Shown in pieces: positions 10,110 to 20,897 of a stretch of DNA of 64,000 nucleotides; position 1 is the stretch's first letter; every line of letters starts with the position of its first letter. The notes beneath the pieces are model-generated. The model did not search any database. It saw only the letters and a list, made by a program, of their open reading frames with translations, and was not told the origin of the DNA. Source of the DNA: Oncomelania hupensis (taxonomy: Eukaryota; Mollusca; Gastropoda; Littorinimorpha; Pomatiopsidae); contig CM072522.1 in NCBI GenBank assembly GCA_036898135.1, positions 1,250,652 to 1,314,651 of the forward strand. The letters run 5' to 3'. The position numbers were made by a program, and so were the translations under genes.

Positions 10110-12809
10110 TTAGGACTCATCTTGAATAGATTTGCAAACAAATTTGAATATATATTCTATATCTAAACGATTCATGGCACTTGGTTCACACCCTGGAGAA
10201 CGGGGTAGCACTGATGGCAGCAACAAAGCTGATGATGGGGATGTTGTATGCATTTCGGTCTGCTGGCTTTGACGCCTTTTTCTAGCTTGTTTCTTGACTG
10301 AACCTTCCGATGAATTAGAGTCTTTAGAATCCTCATGCTGCTCTTCAGCCCTCCTGCGAACAAGTAGCAGCATCAGAACACAGGGTTTAAACAACAGAAC
10401 AAATTCAGCGGCATAAGAACATTTTCAAACCAAGGTATGAGGATGGTCAAAGGGTGGGGTGGTGGGCCTGGGGTGGGAGAAGGGAATGGAAGTTGAAAAG
10501 AGTAGAGGCTTGAACTGGCTCAACTACAAAAAGGGATTGACTGACAATACTGTCTACTGATTCATCAATGAAATATTATATTCTGGACTTTAATTTTCTT
10601 GTACATGAATGTACTACTCACCCTCTTTAAAGTGTAAAAGAAACAAGCAAAACACATTTAAAGTTTAGGGGGTAGAGGTTGGGGAAAAAAGGGCACAAAA
10701 GCCTGGAGGAAGTGGGACAGCATTTTTTCCCACTAACCACTTCGACACACTAGCTACTAGCAACCAAGTTATAAAATAGTTATAGAAACTCTTATGCTTA
10801 CTAGCTACTCAGTAAATAATAATAAATAATAATACAGGATGCTATGTACGCGCCTTTCCCCAAGGCTCAAAGCGCGGCGATCTATACCAACATACACGCT
10901 CACCTGTCTCATTTACCCTCTCACACACCAAATACACATACATCACTCAAACAGGTGGTGTAAAGGCAGGGAGATCGCTATTAGAAGACGGAAGAAAATC
11001 GAATTTTTTATTTTTGAAATTTTTATATTGACTGCATCCTGTACCATAATTGAAGGGAGGGAGGAAACCGGAGTGCCCGGAGAAAATCCTCGGTGACCTC
11101 AATAGTCTCGTACCTAAGTCACATACGTTCGCCCCTTGCGGGAATCGAACCCGCGACCTTCGGCATAGGAAACCGGCGACTTATCAACTGCGCCACGAGG
11201 CCACCCCATGAAAGCACAAGTACAAAGGTTCCTCAACATGCCTGCTTTTTAAAATCCAAAGCATACCTATATAACCTGAAAAGCCCAGAGCGAATTGTGT
11301 ACATTATAATAATGTAATCTGCATTTCATATGCCCCATTAACAACTGTAAAATTGAGCTAAAACTTTGATCTTATTCAACAAGGATGTCTAGCTCTGCCA
11401 TGTACACTAATGTTCCCCCCCCCCATTCTCCTCCCTCATCCAAGCTCTCCTCACCTCCCCCTTTGCAATGTAGAAACAATATACCACCAACACCTTGTGT
11501 TAGCAGGTCACAGTTTGATCTGAGGCGTGGAGCTGCCAGTTGTTAACTGCTTTGCTGTGGCACCGATTTTATACAGCAATCAATGAGTGTTTTTTTCAAA
11601 GCGAACAACAATATTATAAAATTCAATAAGTACTGACACACACCAGCTGTCACCTGATGAGTACAATGAAGGCGATGAAGATGTTGATGGTGATGGAGTG
11701 GGACGTCTTCCTTCCAAACGCCTCCTGGGTCGTCGTCGGACTACAGCGACTTCTCCGCAACCGGATAAACTCGAGGCATAACAGGATGTTCTGGGAAAAA
11801 AAGGAATAACAGAATTTATTAAAATAATTATGCTTACTCAGAATTACAGCTAACAATTTGGGAAATGGAGTAGATGCAGATCTGAAAATGGTGCTCTAGC
11901 TATTAATGTGGACCCCACTGCAACAACGAGACAAATGACAGGGGTCTGAGACTGTTGGAGTTTGCCAGATACAACAATTTGATACTGGCAAACACGCTTG
12001 GTCTCCACAAAAAATCCAAATGTTAAGCAGTTTAATGCATCAATCAGTTTTCTCATATTCTATTTCCCTTCATCCAAGGAAAACAGACAGGTGAACTATA
12101 AACCAATTTAAGCTATAACTTATGTAGGTAACGGCAGCCAGAATTTTGTATTTTACTGTTTGTTGCAACATGTGGTTTTTTTTAATTACATCAGAACACA
12201 AGGAAACTACAGAAAAATAAAAGTTGCAGTATAATAAACGGTACACGTTAAAAGCTTATTGTTTTTTATTCTGATAACATTGCATTTTGCCTACTAAAAT
12301 TGTTATTCTGCAAAAATATTTTTAAACATTTATTTAATCAATCTACATATGAATAAAATAACACATCAATACCTCCCTTATTTACTTCTTGTACTATCTT
12401 CACTGACCGTATTTTTTGTAAATGAGACAAAATGCAAGTTTTGAAAACCCCAGTGTGAACAAAGGAGACATACATTTCTCATGGTAACTGTTTCAATGTT
12501 CAAGAGACTTCACAAGACTCTTCATTAATATCAGATACAAGGACGCTTAAAATGCAGCAAATTTATTTTTGTGTTCTTCAAAAAGTAACAAACAAAAATG
12601 CAGACCCTGTGTTGACAATCGACCACAACATCCACACAAAAATTGATATGATTTTAAAAGTACAAAAGCACACCGAAAAAGCTTGAAATTTTAACAAGGG
12701 AACATTTTAAAGCCACATCCAAGAAGCACAAAATATAGATTAAAGAACAATTTACAGAGACAGAAGGACAAAATACAACTGAATAAAACGAAAAAACACG
12801 TACCTCCAT
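10110..12809 (-). CDS. Three-exon gene for a small membrane-protein-like product, 128 aa (unit 1 copy)
   Basis: Coding exons on the minus strand are 12809-12804 (ATG GAG, donor gtacgt), 11790-11654 (acceptor tttttttcccag, donor gtgaca) and 10353-10110 (acceptor cttgttcgcag, stop TAA). Phases 0 and 2 join without a break, giving 128 residues. The start is the only ATG in an otherwise open first exon; the upstream frame has no other ATG. The protein begins MENILLCLEFIRLRR, then has a polar Ser/Thr patch, one hydrophobic segment SITINIFIAFIVLI (residues about 34-47), and a charged, Ser-rich tail with a basic cluster KKQARKRR. A single-pass membrane protein with a basic tail is my inference. No family is recognised. 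Intron 2 holds a SINE and intron 1 an RTE scrap. Unit 2 keeps all splice sites. Confidence 0.6.
10818..11205 (-). mobile_element. tRNA-Arg-headed SINE in intron 2 of the unit 1 gene
   Basis: The minus strand reads 'ggtggcctcgtggcgcagtt', the T-arm 'gggttcgattcccgc', then a body with 'ctccgggcactccggtttcc'-like sequence, ending 'gcatcctgtattatt'. It is the same family as the SINE nested at 9459. The orthologous insertion is at 15963-16345 in unit 2, so it predates the duplication. Confidence 0.85.
11907..12018 (+). mobile_element. RTE endonuclease fragment (112 bp)
   Basis: It matches the RTE endonuclease segment 'CGPHCNNETNDRGLRLLEFA' through 'LGLHKNS' in copies at 45190-45300. It shares its left breakpoint with the longer RTE piece at 17048 in unit 2 but ends abruptly at 12018. 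Confidence 0.85.
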
Positions 12810-13107
12810 CTTGACAGCCGGCACGTAGCGTGTGGCGTTCCGAGTTACTTCCCCTGACAGTGCGTGTATTCGACTGGTTGACCAGCGGGAACACACATCG
12901 CGGAGTGTTAACTGGCTCAAACTCAAAGTTGACTCAACCCCAATTGTGGGTTTCTCGCTCAGACTTTGCGTATACACTTTTTTTGTTATTCCTATTGCAA
13001 AGCCGGTTTTAAAAAAACTGAGTTTCAGATTTTGGAACCCAGTATTTTTTTAAACCCAGTTGCACGTAAGTGTAACCTATGCATAAACCCACTGTTATGG
13101 TTAGGTA

Positions 13108-13111
<4 letters not shown>

Positions 13112-13149
<38 letters not shown>
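13112..13149. repeat. (CA)n between the two tandem units
   Basis: A pure CA array lies between the right inverted repeat of unit 1 and the left inverted repeat of unit 2. The flanking arms make this junction an imperfect palindrome around the microsatellite. Confidence 0.95.
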
Positions 13150-13152
<3 letters not shown>

Positions 13153-13436
13153 GTTCAAAACTATAATAGTGGGTTTATGTTCAATATAAGGCAAACTGGG
13201 TTCCATCCTTTCCCTTCATTACAGACCATTCCTATTCACTCAACGGATACAATAGCCTCTTGTAAGGTTATCTGTCACAACCGTTTTCATTTTTGACAAA
13301 AACAAAAGGAGAAATTGTGCCATGAAATAGTGGGTTCATTTGATACCAGTGGGTTTTTACACATGCATATTGGACATCTGGGTTTCTGTGGAAAAACTGG
13401 GTTTATCACACACACGGACATAACCAAAACGTATAA

Positions 13437-14196
13437 ATGGCCAAGGTTGCATTTGCAAGATTTTCAGTATGTGTGTGCAGTACACTGACACTTTTATTTT
13501 CATTCAACTAATGAAACAACTTTTACTATTGCTCAGAATTTCCTCTGATTTTGTTTTTATAATTTCATTTACAATATTTTCAGTTGGTATATAGGCTACT
13601 GTATAGAATTAGAGCTGTTATTAAAGGATAGACTTTTGCCATTTACTTTAAGAACTGGGCGGTAGCTCAGTGGTTAAAGCATTGAACTGAGAACCGAAAG
13701 GTCTGAGGTTTTACAGTGTACCTCTGGATAGGTCAGTGCGTGACCCTCTTTTTCTCCCCATAGCCCAAAAAATAAATTATTAGCTGGTGTCAGTAAAAAT
13801 CGAAAAGAAAAATTTGGCATTAAGCAAACATTATTGTCATATTTACTTTGCTTACATTTACTTTGTATTGTATGGTTTTAACGTTTTTTTAATTTGAATC
13901 CAGACTGGAAGATCTGCAAAAAAAAAGATATCTTGTCGTTCTCAAATGTTAACTGTGGATAATTTTTTCATGTTCAATTTATTACTTTACTTCCAGATTT
14001 AAATCAAATCATTGAAGAAAAGGCAAGAAGGAGAAAGAAGAAAAAGTATGAGGAGTATGAAGAAGAATTAATAGAAAGAAAAAGAATGAGGAGAAGCGTG
14101 GAGAAAAAGCATAAAATCTCCAGAGGAAAAGAAAGAATGAGAAGGGTGGAAAAGTATACAAATCTTCATTGGAAAAGAATAGGAATGGAAAAATAA
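13437..14196 (+). CDS. Candidate two-exon small gene, K/R/E-rich product (unit 2 copy)
   Basis: The second exon is 13997-14196, after acceptor 'tttacttccag', again ending GMEK and TAA. Compared with unit 1 it has two extra codons (Lys-Arg within IERKRMRRSVEKK) and an Arg-to-Ile change near the end, so the frame is kept. The possible first exon 13437-13470 starts at the same ATG, but the donor is weaker (GTGTGT). A nearby GTATGT would be a better donor but gives the wrong phase. Joined, the product would be 77 residues, very basic and without a recognisable domain. The exon 2 reading frame is the only firm part. Confidence 0.28.
13657..13735 (+). mobile_element. tRNA-like SINE fragment (unit 2)
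   Basis: Duplicate of the element at 7718-7800, with a few base changes. Confidence 0.55.
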
Positions 14197-14878
14197 AAAA
14201 GCAGAGAACTGGTAATGTAAAACAAACATATGAACAACATAACACAGACATAATTTGTTAACATTTTTATTTTGAAAGTGTCTAGTAGAACATAATTTGT
14301 ATATATTATTATTACTTTTTTTATCAACTTCATTTAGTTAGGTTTTACATAAATTGTTTATGGTTTCCCGTTACGTTAATATATTCTGAATAAGGATCAA
14401 TTGAGTGCAACCACTTATAATTAGTTTTTTTTCCAGCACCTCAAAGGTTGCATAAAACCATGTGAAGAGCAGAATATTATTATATAGTCATTAGTCTTGA
14501 CATTGCTTTTTGATGAACAAGAACCCCGAGAATAACATATGTATTAACTTGGCAAAGAAAAATAATTTGGTACTTTGCCAGATTAATCCACCACTTTCTC
14601 TTAAGTTTAAGACAGAAATCTACTACTTAACAAAACTGGCCTAAAAACTAGTCTACACAATACAGAGCAGTAAATTTCCATTACTTAATGACAAGAACCA
14701 CCTCAAAAAGCTTTGAATATGATGAACACCATCAATCACTGGAAAGGCAAGTCCATATGACTCACATGCTCCTTATGGAACTCCAATAAATAACACAAAA
14801 TTGAGATGCCAGAAAAAAAAGTTAAATTATTGAAACGGTGGGTTTAAAATGCAAAGTAATACAAGCTTTGATATTTCG

Positions 14879-15235
14879 ATGCTCTTGACCTTGACCTCCA
14901 GCTATAAATGCACTCATGTACGATAAAATAAACTACAGCAAAAGATTTTATTATTTTGGACATCTCCAATGACCTTCACCTTGCAGCAAGGTTGACAAAA
15001 TATGCATGTGCGTCTCATTGATACCTATCATGCATCAAACAATCTGAAGTTTAGTTAATATTAATAACTTAGGATTAACAAGAAATTTTGTGGAAAATTG
15101 ACATAGCTTGACTAACATTTGTTGAACCTGTGACCTTGACCTTGAAGTGTAGTCATTCAATCACTGATAATTTTCGAGGTCTCGTGTAATTAGCCACTTT
15201 AAAGTTTTGCACAGATGGAAGGCAGACAGACAACA
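14879..15235. repeat. Interspersed 'tgaccttgacctt' repeat (unit 2)
   Basis: Duplicate of 8890-9262. Here its end joins directly to the gene's 3' flank, which shows the empty site of the nested SINE block present in unit 1. Confidence 0.65.
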
Positions 15236-15262
15236 TTTAAACATGCAATTTTTTTTTACTAT

Positions 15263-18200
15263 TTAGGACTCATCTTGAATAGATTTGCAAACAAATTTGA
15301 ATATATATTCTATATCTAAACGATTCATGGCACTTGGTTCACACCCTGGAGAACGGGGTAGCACTGATGGCAGCAACAAAGCTGATGATGGGGATTTTGT
15401 ATGCATTTCGGTCTGCTGGCTTTGACGCCCTTTTCTAGCTTGTTTCTTGACTGAACCTTCCGATGAATTAGAGTCTTTAGAATCCTCATGCTGCTCTTCA
15501 GCCCTCCTGCGAACAAGTAGCAGCATCAGAACACAGGGTTTAAACAACAGAACAAATACAGCGGCATAAGAACAAACCAAGGTATGAGGATGGTCAAAGG
15601 GTGGGGTGGTGGGCCTGGGGTGGGAGAAGGGAATGGAAGTTGAAAAGAGTAGAGGCTTGAACTGGCTCAACTACAAAAAGGGATTGACTGACAATACTGT
15701 CTACTGATTTATCAATGAAATATATTCTGGACATTAATTTTCTTGTACATGAATGTACTACTCACCCTCTTTAAAGTGTAAAAGAAACAAGCAAAACATA
15801 TTTAAAGTTTAGGGGGTAGAGGTTGGGGAAAAAAGGGCACAAAAGCCCGGAGGAAGTGGGACAGCATTTTTTGCCACTAACCACTTCGACACACTAGCTA
15901 CTAGCAACCAAGTTATAAAATAGATATAGAAACTCTTATGCTTACTACTCAGTAAATAATAATAAATAATAATACAGGATGCTATGTACGCGCTTTTCCC
16001 CAAGGCTCAAAGCGCGGCGATCTATACCAACATACACGCTCACCTGTCTCATTTACCCTCTCACACACCAAATACACATACATCACTCAAACAGGTGGTG
16101 TAAAGGCAGAGAGATCGCTATTAGAAGACGGAAGAAAACCGAATTTTTTATTTTTGAAATTTTTATATTGACTGCATCCTGTACCATTATTGAAGGGAGG
16201 GAGGAAACCGGAGTGCCCGGAGAAAACCCTCGGTGACCTCAATAGTCTCGTACCTAAGTCACATACGTTCGCCCCTTGCGGGAATCGAACCCGCGACCTT
16301 CGGCATAGGAAACCGGCGACTTATCCACTGCGCCACGAGGCCACCTCATGAAAGCACAAGTACAAAGGTTCCTCAACATGCCTGCTTTTTAAAATCCAAA
16401 GCATACCTATACAACCTGAAAAGCCCAGAGCGAATTGTGTACATTATAATCAGAATGTAATCTGCATTTCATGTGCCCCATTAACAACTGTAAAATTGAG
16501 CTAAAACTTTGATCTTATTCAACAAGGATGTCTAGCTCTGCCATGTACACTAATGTTTCCCCCCCCCCCCCATTCTCCTCCCTCATCCAAGCTCTCCTCA
16601 CCTCCCCCTTTGCAATGTAGAAACAATATACCACCAACAAAATTTGTGTTAGCAGGTCACAGTTTGATCTGAGGCGTGGAGCTGCCAGTTGTTAACTGCT
16701 TTGCTGTGGCACCGATTTTATACAGCAATCAATGTGTGTTTTTCAAAGCAAACAACAATATTATAAAATTCAATAAGTACTGACACACACCAGCTGTCAC
16801 CTGATGAGTACAATGAAGGCGATGAAGATGGTGATGGAGTGGGACGTCTTCCTTCCAAACGCCTCCTGGGTCGTCGTCGGACTACAGCGACTTCTCCGCA
16901 ACCGGATAAACTCGAGGCTTAACAGGATGTTCTGGGGAAAAAAGGAATAATAGAATTTATTAAAATAATTATGCTTACTCAGAATTACAGCTAACAATTT
17001 GGGAAATGGAGTAGAAGCAGATCTGAAAATGGTGCTCTAACTATTAATGTGGACCCCACTGCAACGAGACAAATGACAGGGGTCTGAGACTCTTGGAGTT
17101 TGCCAGATACAACAATTTGATACTGGCAAACACGTTTGGTCTCCACAAAAAATCCAGACGATGGACATGGCACAGTCCCGGCGGGGAGCATCACAACCAG
17201 ATCGACTACATCATGGTCAAAAAACGCTGCGCCTACAACGAAGAATACAAAGCATGGAGATGAGGTGCTACAGAAGACTTCTGGGCATTTCCTATACACA
17301 GCACATCACCAACGACGAAGTCCGACAGACCATTACACAAGCCATTGGACAACACGATGACCTGCTCACAGTGGTGAAAAAACGTAAACTCCGATGGTAT
17401 GGCCACGTCACCAGATCATCAGGTCTTGCAAAGACCATCCTGCAAGGCACAGTGCAAAGAGGTAGAAGAAGGGGGAGACCGAGAAAGAGATGGGAGGACA
17501 ACATTCGAGAATGGACTTGTTTGACACTGAGCAAAACCATCAGGGTTGCTGAGGACAGGGAAAGATGGAGTACGCTGGTGAAACTAAAATCTCTGGTGCC
17601 CCTACGACCTCCGAGTTACGGGATAGGATAGGATAGGATAGGAACTATTAATGTTGCACTATCAATGTGTTGAATGACAGCATGAGATCTAACGGTTACT
17701 CAATCTTAAATGTGTAGGCAGCACAAGCTGAATGATTACAAAAAATATGACCATGCTAAAAACAGTCTAGGACTAATACTGATATTATTAATTTATTATT
17801 ATTTAATCGTTCTTATATAGCGCTTTTCAAGCTCAAGAGCTGCTCAAGGCGCTGGCCGATACAGGATCTAACTCAAGCCGCCCGAGGCGCCAACTTACTA
17901 AAATTGTTATTCTGCAAAAATATTTTTAAACATTTATTTAATCAATCTATAAAATAACACATCAATACCTCCCTTATTTACTTCTTGTACTATCTTCACT
18001 GACCGTCTTTTTTGTAAATGAGGAAAAATGCAAGTTTTGGAAACCCCAGTGTGAACAAAGGAGACATACATTTCTCATGGTAACTGTTTCAATGTTCAAG
18101 AGACTTCACAAGACTCTTCATTAATATCACATACAAGGACGCTTAAAATGCAGCAAATTTATTTTTGTGTTCTTCAAAAAGTAACAAACAAAAATGCAGA

Positions 18201-18405
18201 CCCTGTGTTGACAATCGACCACAACATCCACACGAAAATGGATATGATTTTAAAAGTACAAAAGCACACCGAAAAAGCTTGACATTTTAACAAGGGAACA
18301 TTTTAAAGCCACATCCTAGAAGCACAAAATATAGATTAAAGAACTATTTACAGAGACAGGAGGACAAAATACAACTGAATAAAACGAAAAAACACATACC
18401 TCCAT
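15263..18405 (-). CDS. Three-exon gene for a small membrane-protein-like product, 126 aa (unit 2 copy)
   Basis: Exons on the minus strand are 18405-18400 (ATG GAG, donor gtatgt), 16931-16801 (acceptor ttccccag, donor gtgaca) and 15506-15263 (acceptor cttgttcgcag, stop TAA). The joined frame gives 126 residues. It differs from the unit 1 product by Cys-to-Ser in the NILLCLEF segment, loss of two residues (Asn-Ile) in the hydrophobic segment by a 6-bp deletion, Arg-to-Gly in the basic cluster and Thr-to-Lys nearby. All splice sites and the stop are intact. Every substitution in exons 2 and 3 changes an amino acid, so the pair gives no evidence of purifying selection since duplication, though every exon indel is a multiple of three. 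Intron 1 holds an RTE derivative. The function is not recognised. Confidence 0.57.
15963..16345 (-). mobile_element. tRNA-Arg-headed SINE in intron 2 of the unit 2 gene
   Basis: Orthologue of 10818-11205, same orientation and position, with an intact D-arm ('ggcgcagtggataag') and T-arm. Confidence 0.85.
17048..17643 (+). mobile_element. Internally deleted RTE LINE (endonuclease piece joined to C-terminal end)
   Basis: It starts in the endonuclease (C-P-H-C region), continues past RRW.WH and NQIDY to about 17230 ('VKKR'), and then jumps directly into the C-terminal tail ('QRRIQSMEMRCYRRLLGI'). The C-terminal part is open to the normal 3' end (cgagttacgggataggatagg). The whole reverse transcriptase is missing. 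It lies in intron 1 of the unit 2 small gene. Confidence 0.88.
17812..17893 (-). mobile_element. SINE 3'-tail fragment
   Basis: 'gcgctggccgatacaggatc' and neighbouring bases are the reverse complement of the tail at 9985-10068. It sits next to the RTE derivative. Confidence 0.75.
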
Positions 18406-18703
18406 CTTGCCAGCCGGCACGCAGCGTGTGGCGTTCCGAGTTACTTCCCCTGACAGTGCGTGTATTCGACTGGTTAACCAGCGAGAACACACATCGCGGA
18501 GTGTTAACTGGCTCAAACTCAAAGTTGACTCAACCGCAATTGTGGGTCTCTCGCTCAGACTTTGTGTATACACTTTTTTTGTTATTCCTATTGCAAAGCC
18601 GGTTTTAAAAAAACTGAGTTTCAGATTTTGGAACCCAGTATTTTTTTAAACCCAGTTGCACGTAAGTGTAACCTATGCATAAACCCACTGTTATGGTTAG
18701 GTA

Positions 18704-18707
<4 letters not shown>

Positions 18708-18738
<31 letters not shown>
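18708..18738. repeat. (CA)n microsatellite, right border of unit 2
   Basis: A CA array follows directly after the right inverted repeat. Unduplicated sequence begins at about 18739. Confidence 0.95.
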
Positions 18739-18740
<2 letters not shown>

Positions 18741-19698
18741 CACCTTCGGCAAAAAACAACAGCAAACAACAAAATTCGCGAAGAATTTCGTTGAACAAAA
18801 ATAAAACTTGAAGAGACAAACTGACATCCGGTTGCTGTGGCATAAAAAAAACTCTATGACGCAAGAAACAAGAAACAAACAAAATCCACAAAATATTCAT
18901 TTAAAAGTAAAAAAAAAAAAAACACAAAGAAAACAACACCCACAAACTATAAACAAAAAATAAATATAAAGCAAAAATGTCAAAATATGAATATAGGCGT
19001 GTTTGGCCCTAAACGAGAAAAACGTCATAAGAAGACGAAGCAAACAACTCCAGTAATTCAAGAAAATTGACTTCAAATCCTTGAAAGATAGTTAATCCAC
19101 GACGTTATCGGAACATCAAAAAATTCATCCTATTATAGTCTGGTGTTATGAAAGAGAAGTATATATTTTTCTAAAAAAAAAACATCAATCAAACAAATAA
19201 ACAAACAAACAAACAAACAAACAAACAAACAAACAAACAAACAAACAAACAAACAAACAAACAAATCGCTTCCATGTCCTATTGTTAATGATGCTATTGG
19301 CATATAGCCTTCAAACCGGTTTAAAAACTAATTTGTAACTATATTGGGTTCTTTCAAACATATCTCCAGTATGCTGGTTTTCTCCAAACATAAATACATT
19401 GGTTTCCTTCAAACATACGTATAATGACTTCCTTCAAACATAAAATGGCTATTTGATTTCATAACAGTAGCCATTAACATATATGGCATTAGAGTTTATA
19501 ATTATACGCCAAGCCATTAGACTAATATACACAATGGCATTAGTGTATATAATAATAAAATCCACGATAACAATTTTACTTAAAAATGAAATTTCCAACA
19601 GCCTTGTGTATGATGAGAAAGTTAGTTAGTTAGTTAGTCATTGATTATCGAGTCCAAGGAAAGGAAACTAAATGAAACCAAGAAAGCAAGCCATTTGG
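18739..19698. other. Non-coding AT-rich stretch
   Basis: No gene is seen. It includes a (CAAA)n array at about 19188-19265 and short degenerate repeats of 'ttcaaacatA' around 19350-19450. Confidence 0.6.
19188..19265. repeat. (CAAA)n microsatellite
   Basis: About eighteen near-perfect CAAA tetramers. Confidence 0.97.
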
Positions 19699-19981
19699 GC
19701 TGCCTTGCCAGCTCGGTTGATAGTGAACTGGTTTTCTATGCCGAAGGTCGCGCGTTCGAACCCCGCGTGAGACCAACTTGGGTGACTTAGGTAAGAGACT
19801 TTTTAGGACACCGAGGGTTTTCTCTGGGTACTCCGGTTTCCTCCCTCATTTCACTAATGATATTGGATGCAGTCTATCTAAAATTTTCAAAAATATTCGA
19901 CTTCTATAATAGCGATCTCTTAGATCGCCGCTCTTTGAGTTCCATTGAAGAAGAAAGCATCCGGTTTTATTATTATTATTA

Positions 19982-20066
<85 letters not shown>
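19699..20066 (+). mobile_element. Diverged tRNA-headed SINE with (TTA)n tail
   Basis: It has the same architecture as the SINE at 9459: 'ttctatgccgaaggtcgcg' with T-arm 'cgttcgaaccccgcg', then 'gagggttttctctgggtact' and an AT-rich end running into (TTA)n from about 19966. The head is more diverged than in the other copies. Confidence 0.8.
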
Positions 20067-20068
<2 letters not shown>

Positions 20069-20424
20069 TACTATTAATTCCTGTTCGGATTCATTGCTTG
20101 GGCAAGTGTGTAGCCAACACTACAAAATATAAAATAGCGTTTGGTTCGGAATTAGTCCCGTGAGCAAAGCTCATAAGAACATTTCACAAGCATTCCAATT
20201 ATAATGCAAACAAAAAACAAAACAAAACAAATAAAGGCAAGGTATTAGAGTTAAAAATAACTGATGATGTCATTGATTTGTCTGGTAATTTCTTGCAAGA
20301 ATGTAGGATTATGATTTACGTGGCTGCATTGAATCAATGACATTGTTATTGTACAAAACATAACATTTTTGCATTAAAAACAAACAAACACAACTTTTAT
20401 CCAAATGATGCATAATAAATCTAG
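20067..20424. other. Non-coding stretch
   Basis: AT-rich sequence with no supported feature. Confidence 0.5.
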
Positions 20425-20897
20425 TAGGTATATCTAGTGTTGGGCTTGGCACTAATACAAGGTGCAAGATGATTTCTTGTCATTACATCCTCCAGGAAAC
20501 CCACCCCTGCTCCGCCCCTGAAGACTACCCGCCAGACGCACTCTAGCTCTGAGCAGTACCAGCTGCCTTCCTGCAGAACAGCATACAGGCAACAAACCTT
20601 TCCACGCACCATTGCCGAGTGGAATGCTCTCCCAGAAGAGGCTGTTCGCAGCCAAACTCTGGAAGAGTTCAAATCTCGGATCTAGCCCTCCCTCTCCCCT
20701 CCCCTCCTCTCCTCTCCACCACCCCAATCCCCTATCCCTGACCCCACAAGCTGATCACCCGGGCAGCGATTTTCATATTTCCTGCACAATATACCTAAGC
20801 GCAAAACCCTAAACGTCTACGTAATCTTCACAATGCTGAAGGAGGTAGTCAAGAAGAAGAAGAAGAAGAAGAAGAAGAAGAAGAAGAAGAAGAAGAC
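20425..20897 (+). mobile_element. 3' end of a second LINE family, with (AAG)n tail
   Basis: The plus strand encodes the C-terminal end of an ORF2 protein, including TFPRTIAEWNALPEEAV and LEEFKSRI before TAG at 20683-20685. The 'FPRT..EWNALP' and 'FKSR' pattern is the usual C-terminal end of CR1/Jockey-like LINE proteins. A C-rich 3' untranslated region follows and the element ends in (AAG)n at about 20855-20895. It is strongly 5'-truncated. Confidence 0.8.

Larger units (their letters stand above)
7215..13111. repeat. Tandem unit 1 (5.9 kb) bounded by inverted repeats
   Basis: This block is repeated almost completely at 13150-18707. Its first 29 bases (7215-7243) match the reverse complement of its last 29 (13083-13111) at 24 of 29 positions, both ends starting TACGT. 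Inside the left end lie six copies of the octamer A[C/G]TGGGTT or TCTGGGTT (7233, 7260, 7394, 7413, 7442, 7461). Inside the right end lie three inverted copies (13036, 13053, 13087). The unit carries a plus-strand candidate gene near the left end and a minus-strand three-exon gene reading in from the right end, so the two converge. It also contains SINEs and an RTE scrap. Whether it is a transposon or a segmental duplication is open; no transposase is recognised. Confidence 0.85.
13150..18707. repeat. Tandem unit 2 (5.6 kb), second copy of 7215-13111
   Basis: It aligns along nearly its whole length with unit 1 at high identity, with the same inverted-repeat ends (13150-13178 and 18679-18707) and the same two gene candidates. 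Differences: it lacks the nested SINE block seen at 9268-10088. It also carries an RTE derivative plus a SINE tail (17048-17893) where unit 1 has a shorter RTE scrap and 270 unrelated bases (12019-12289). Small indels are scattered elsewhere. Confidence 0.9.

Noticed and set aside
12654..12977. 107-codon minus-strand frame as an N-terminal extension of the small gene
   Set aside because: It opens with GTG, not ATG, and reads into the intron. The first ATG in frame lies six bases before the splice donor.
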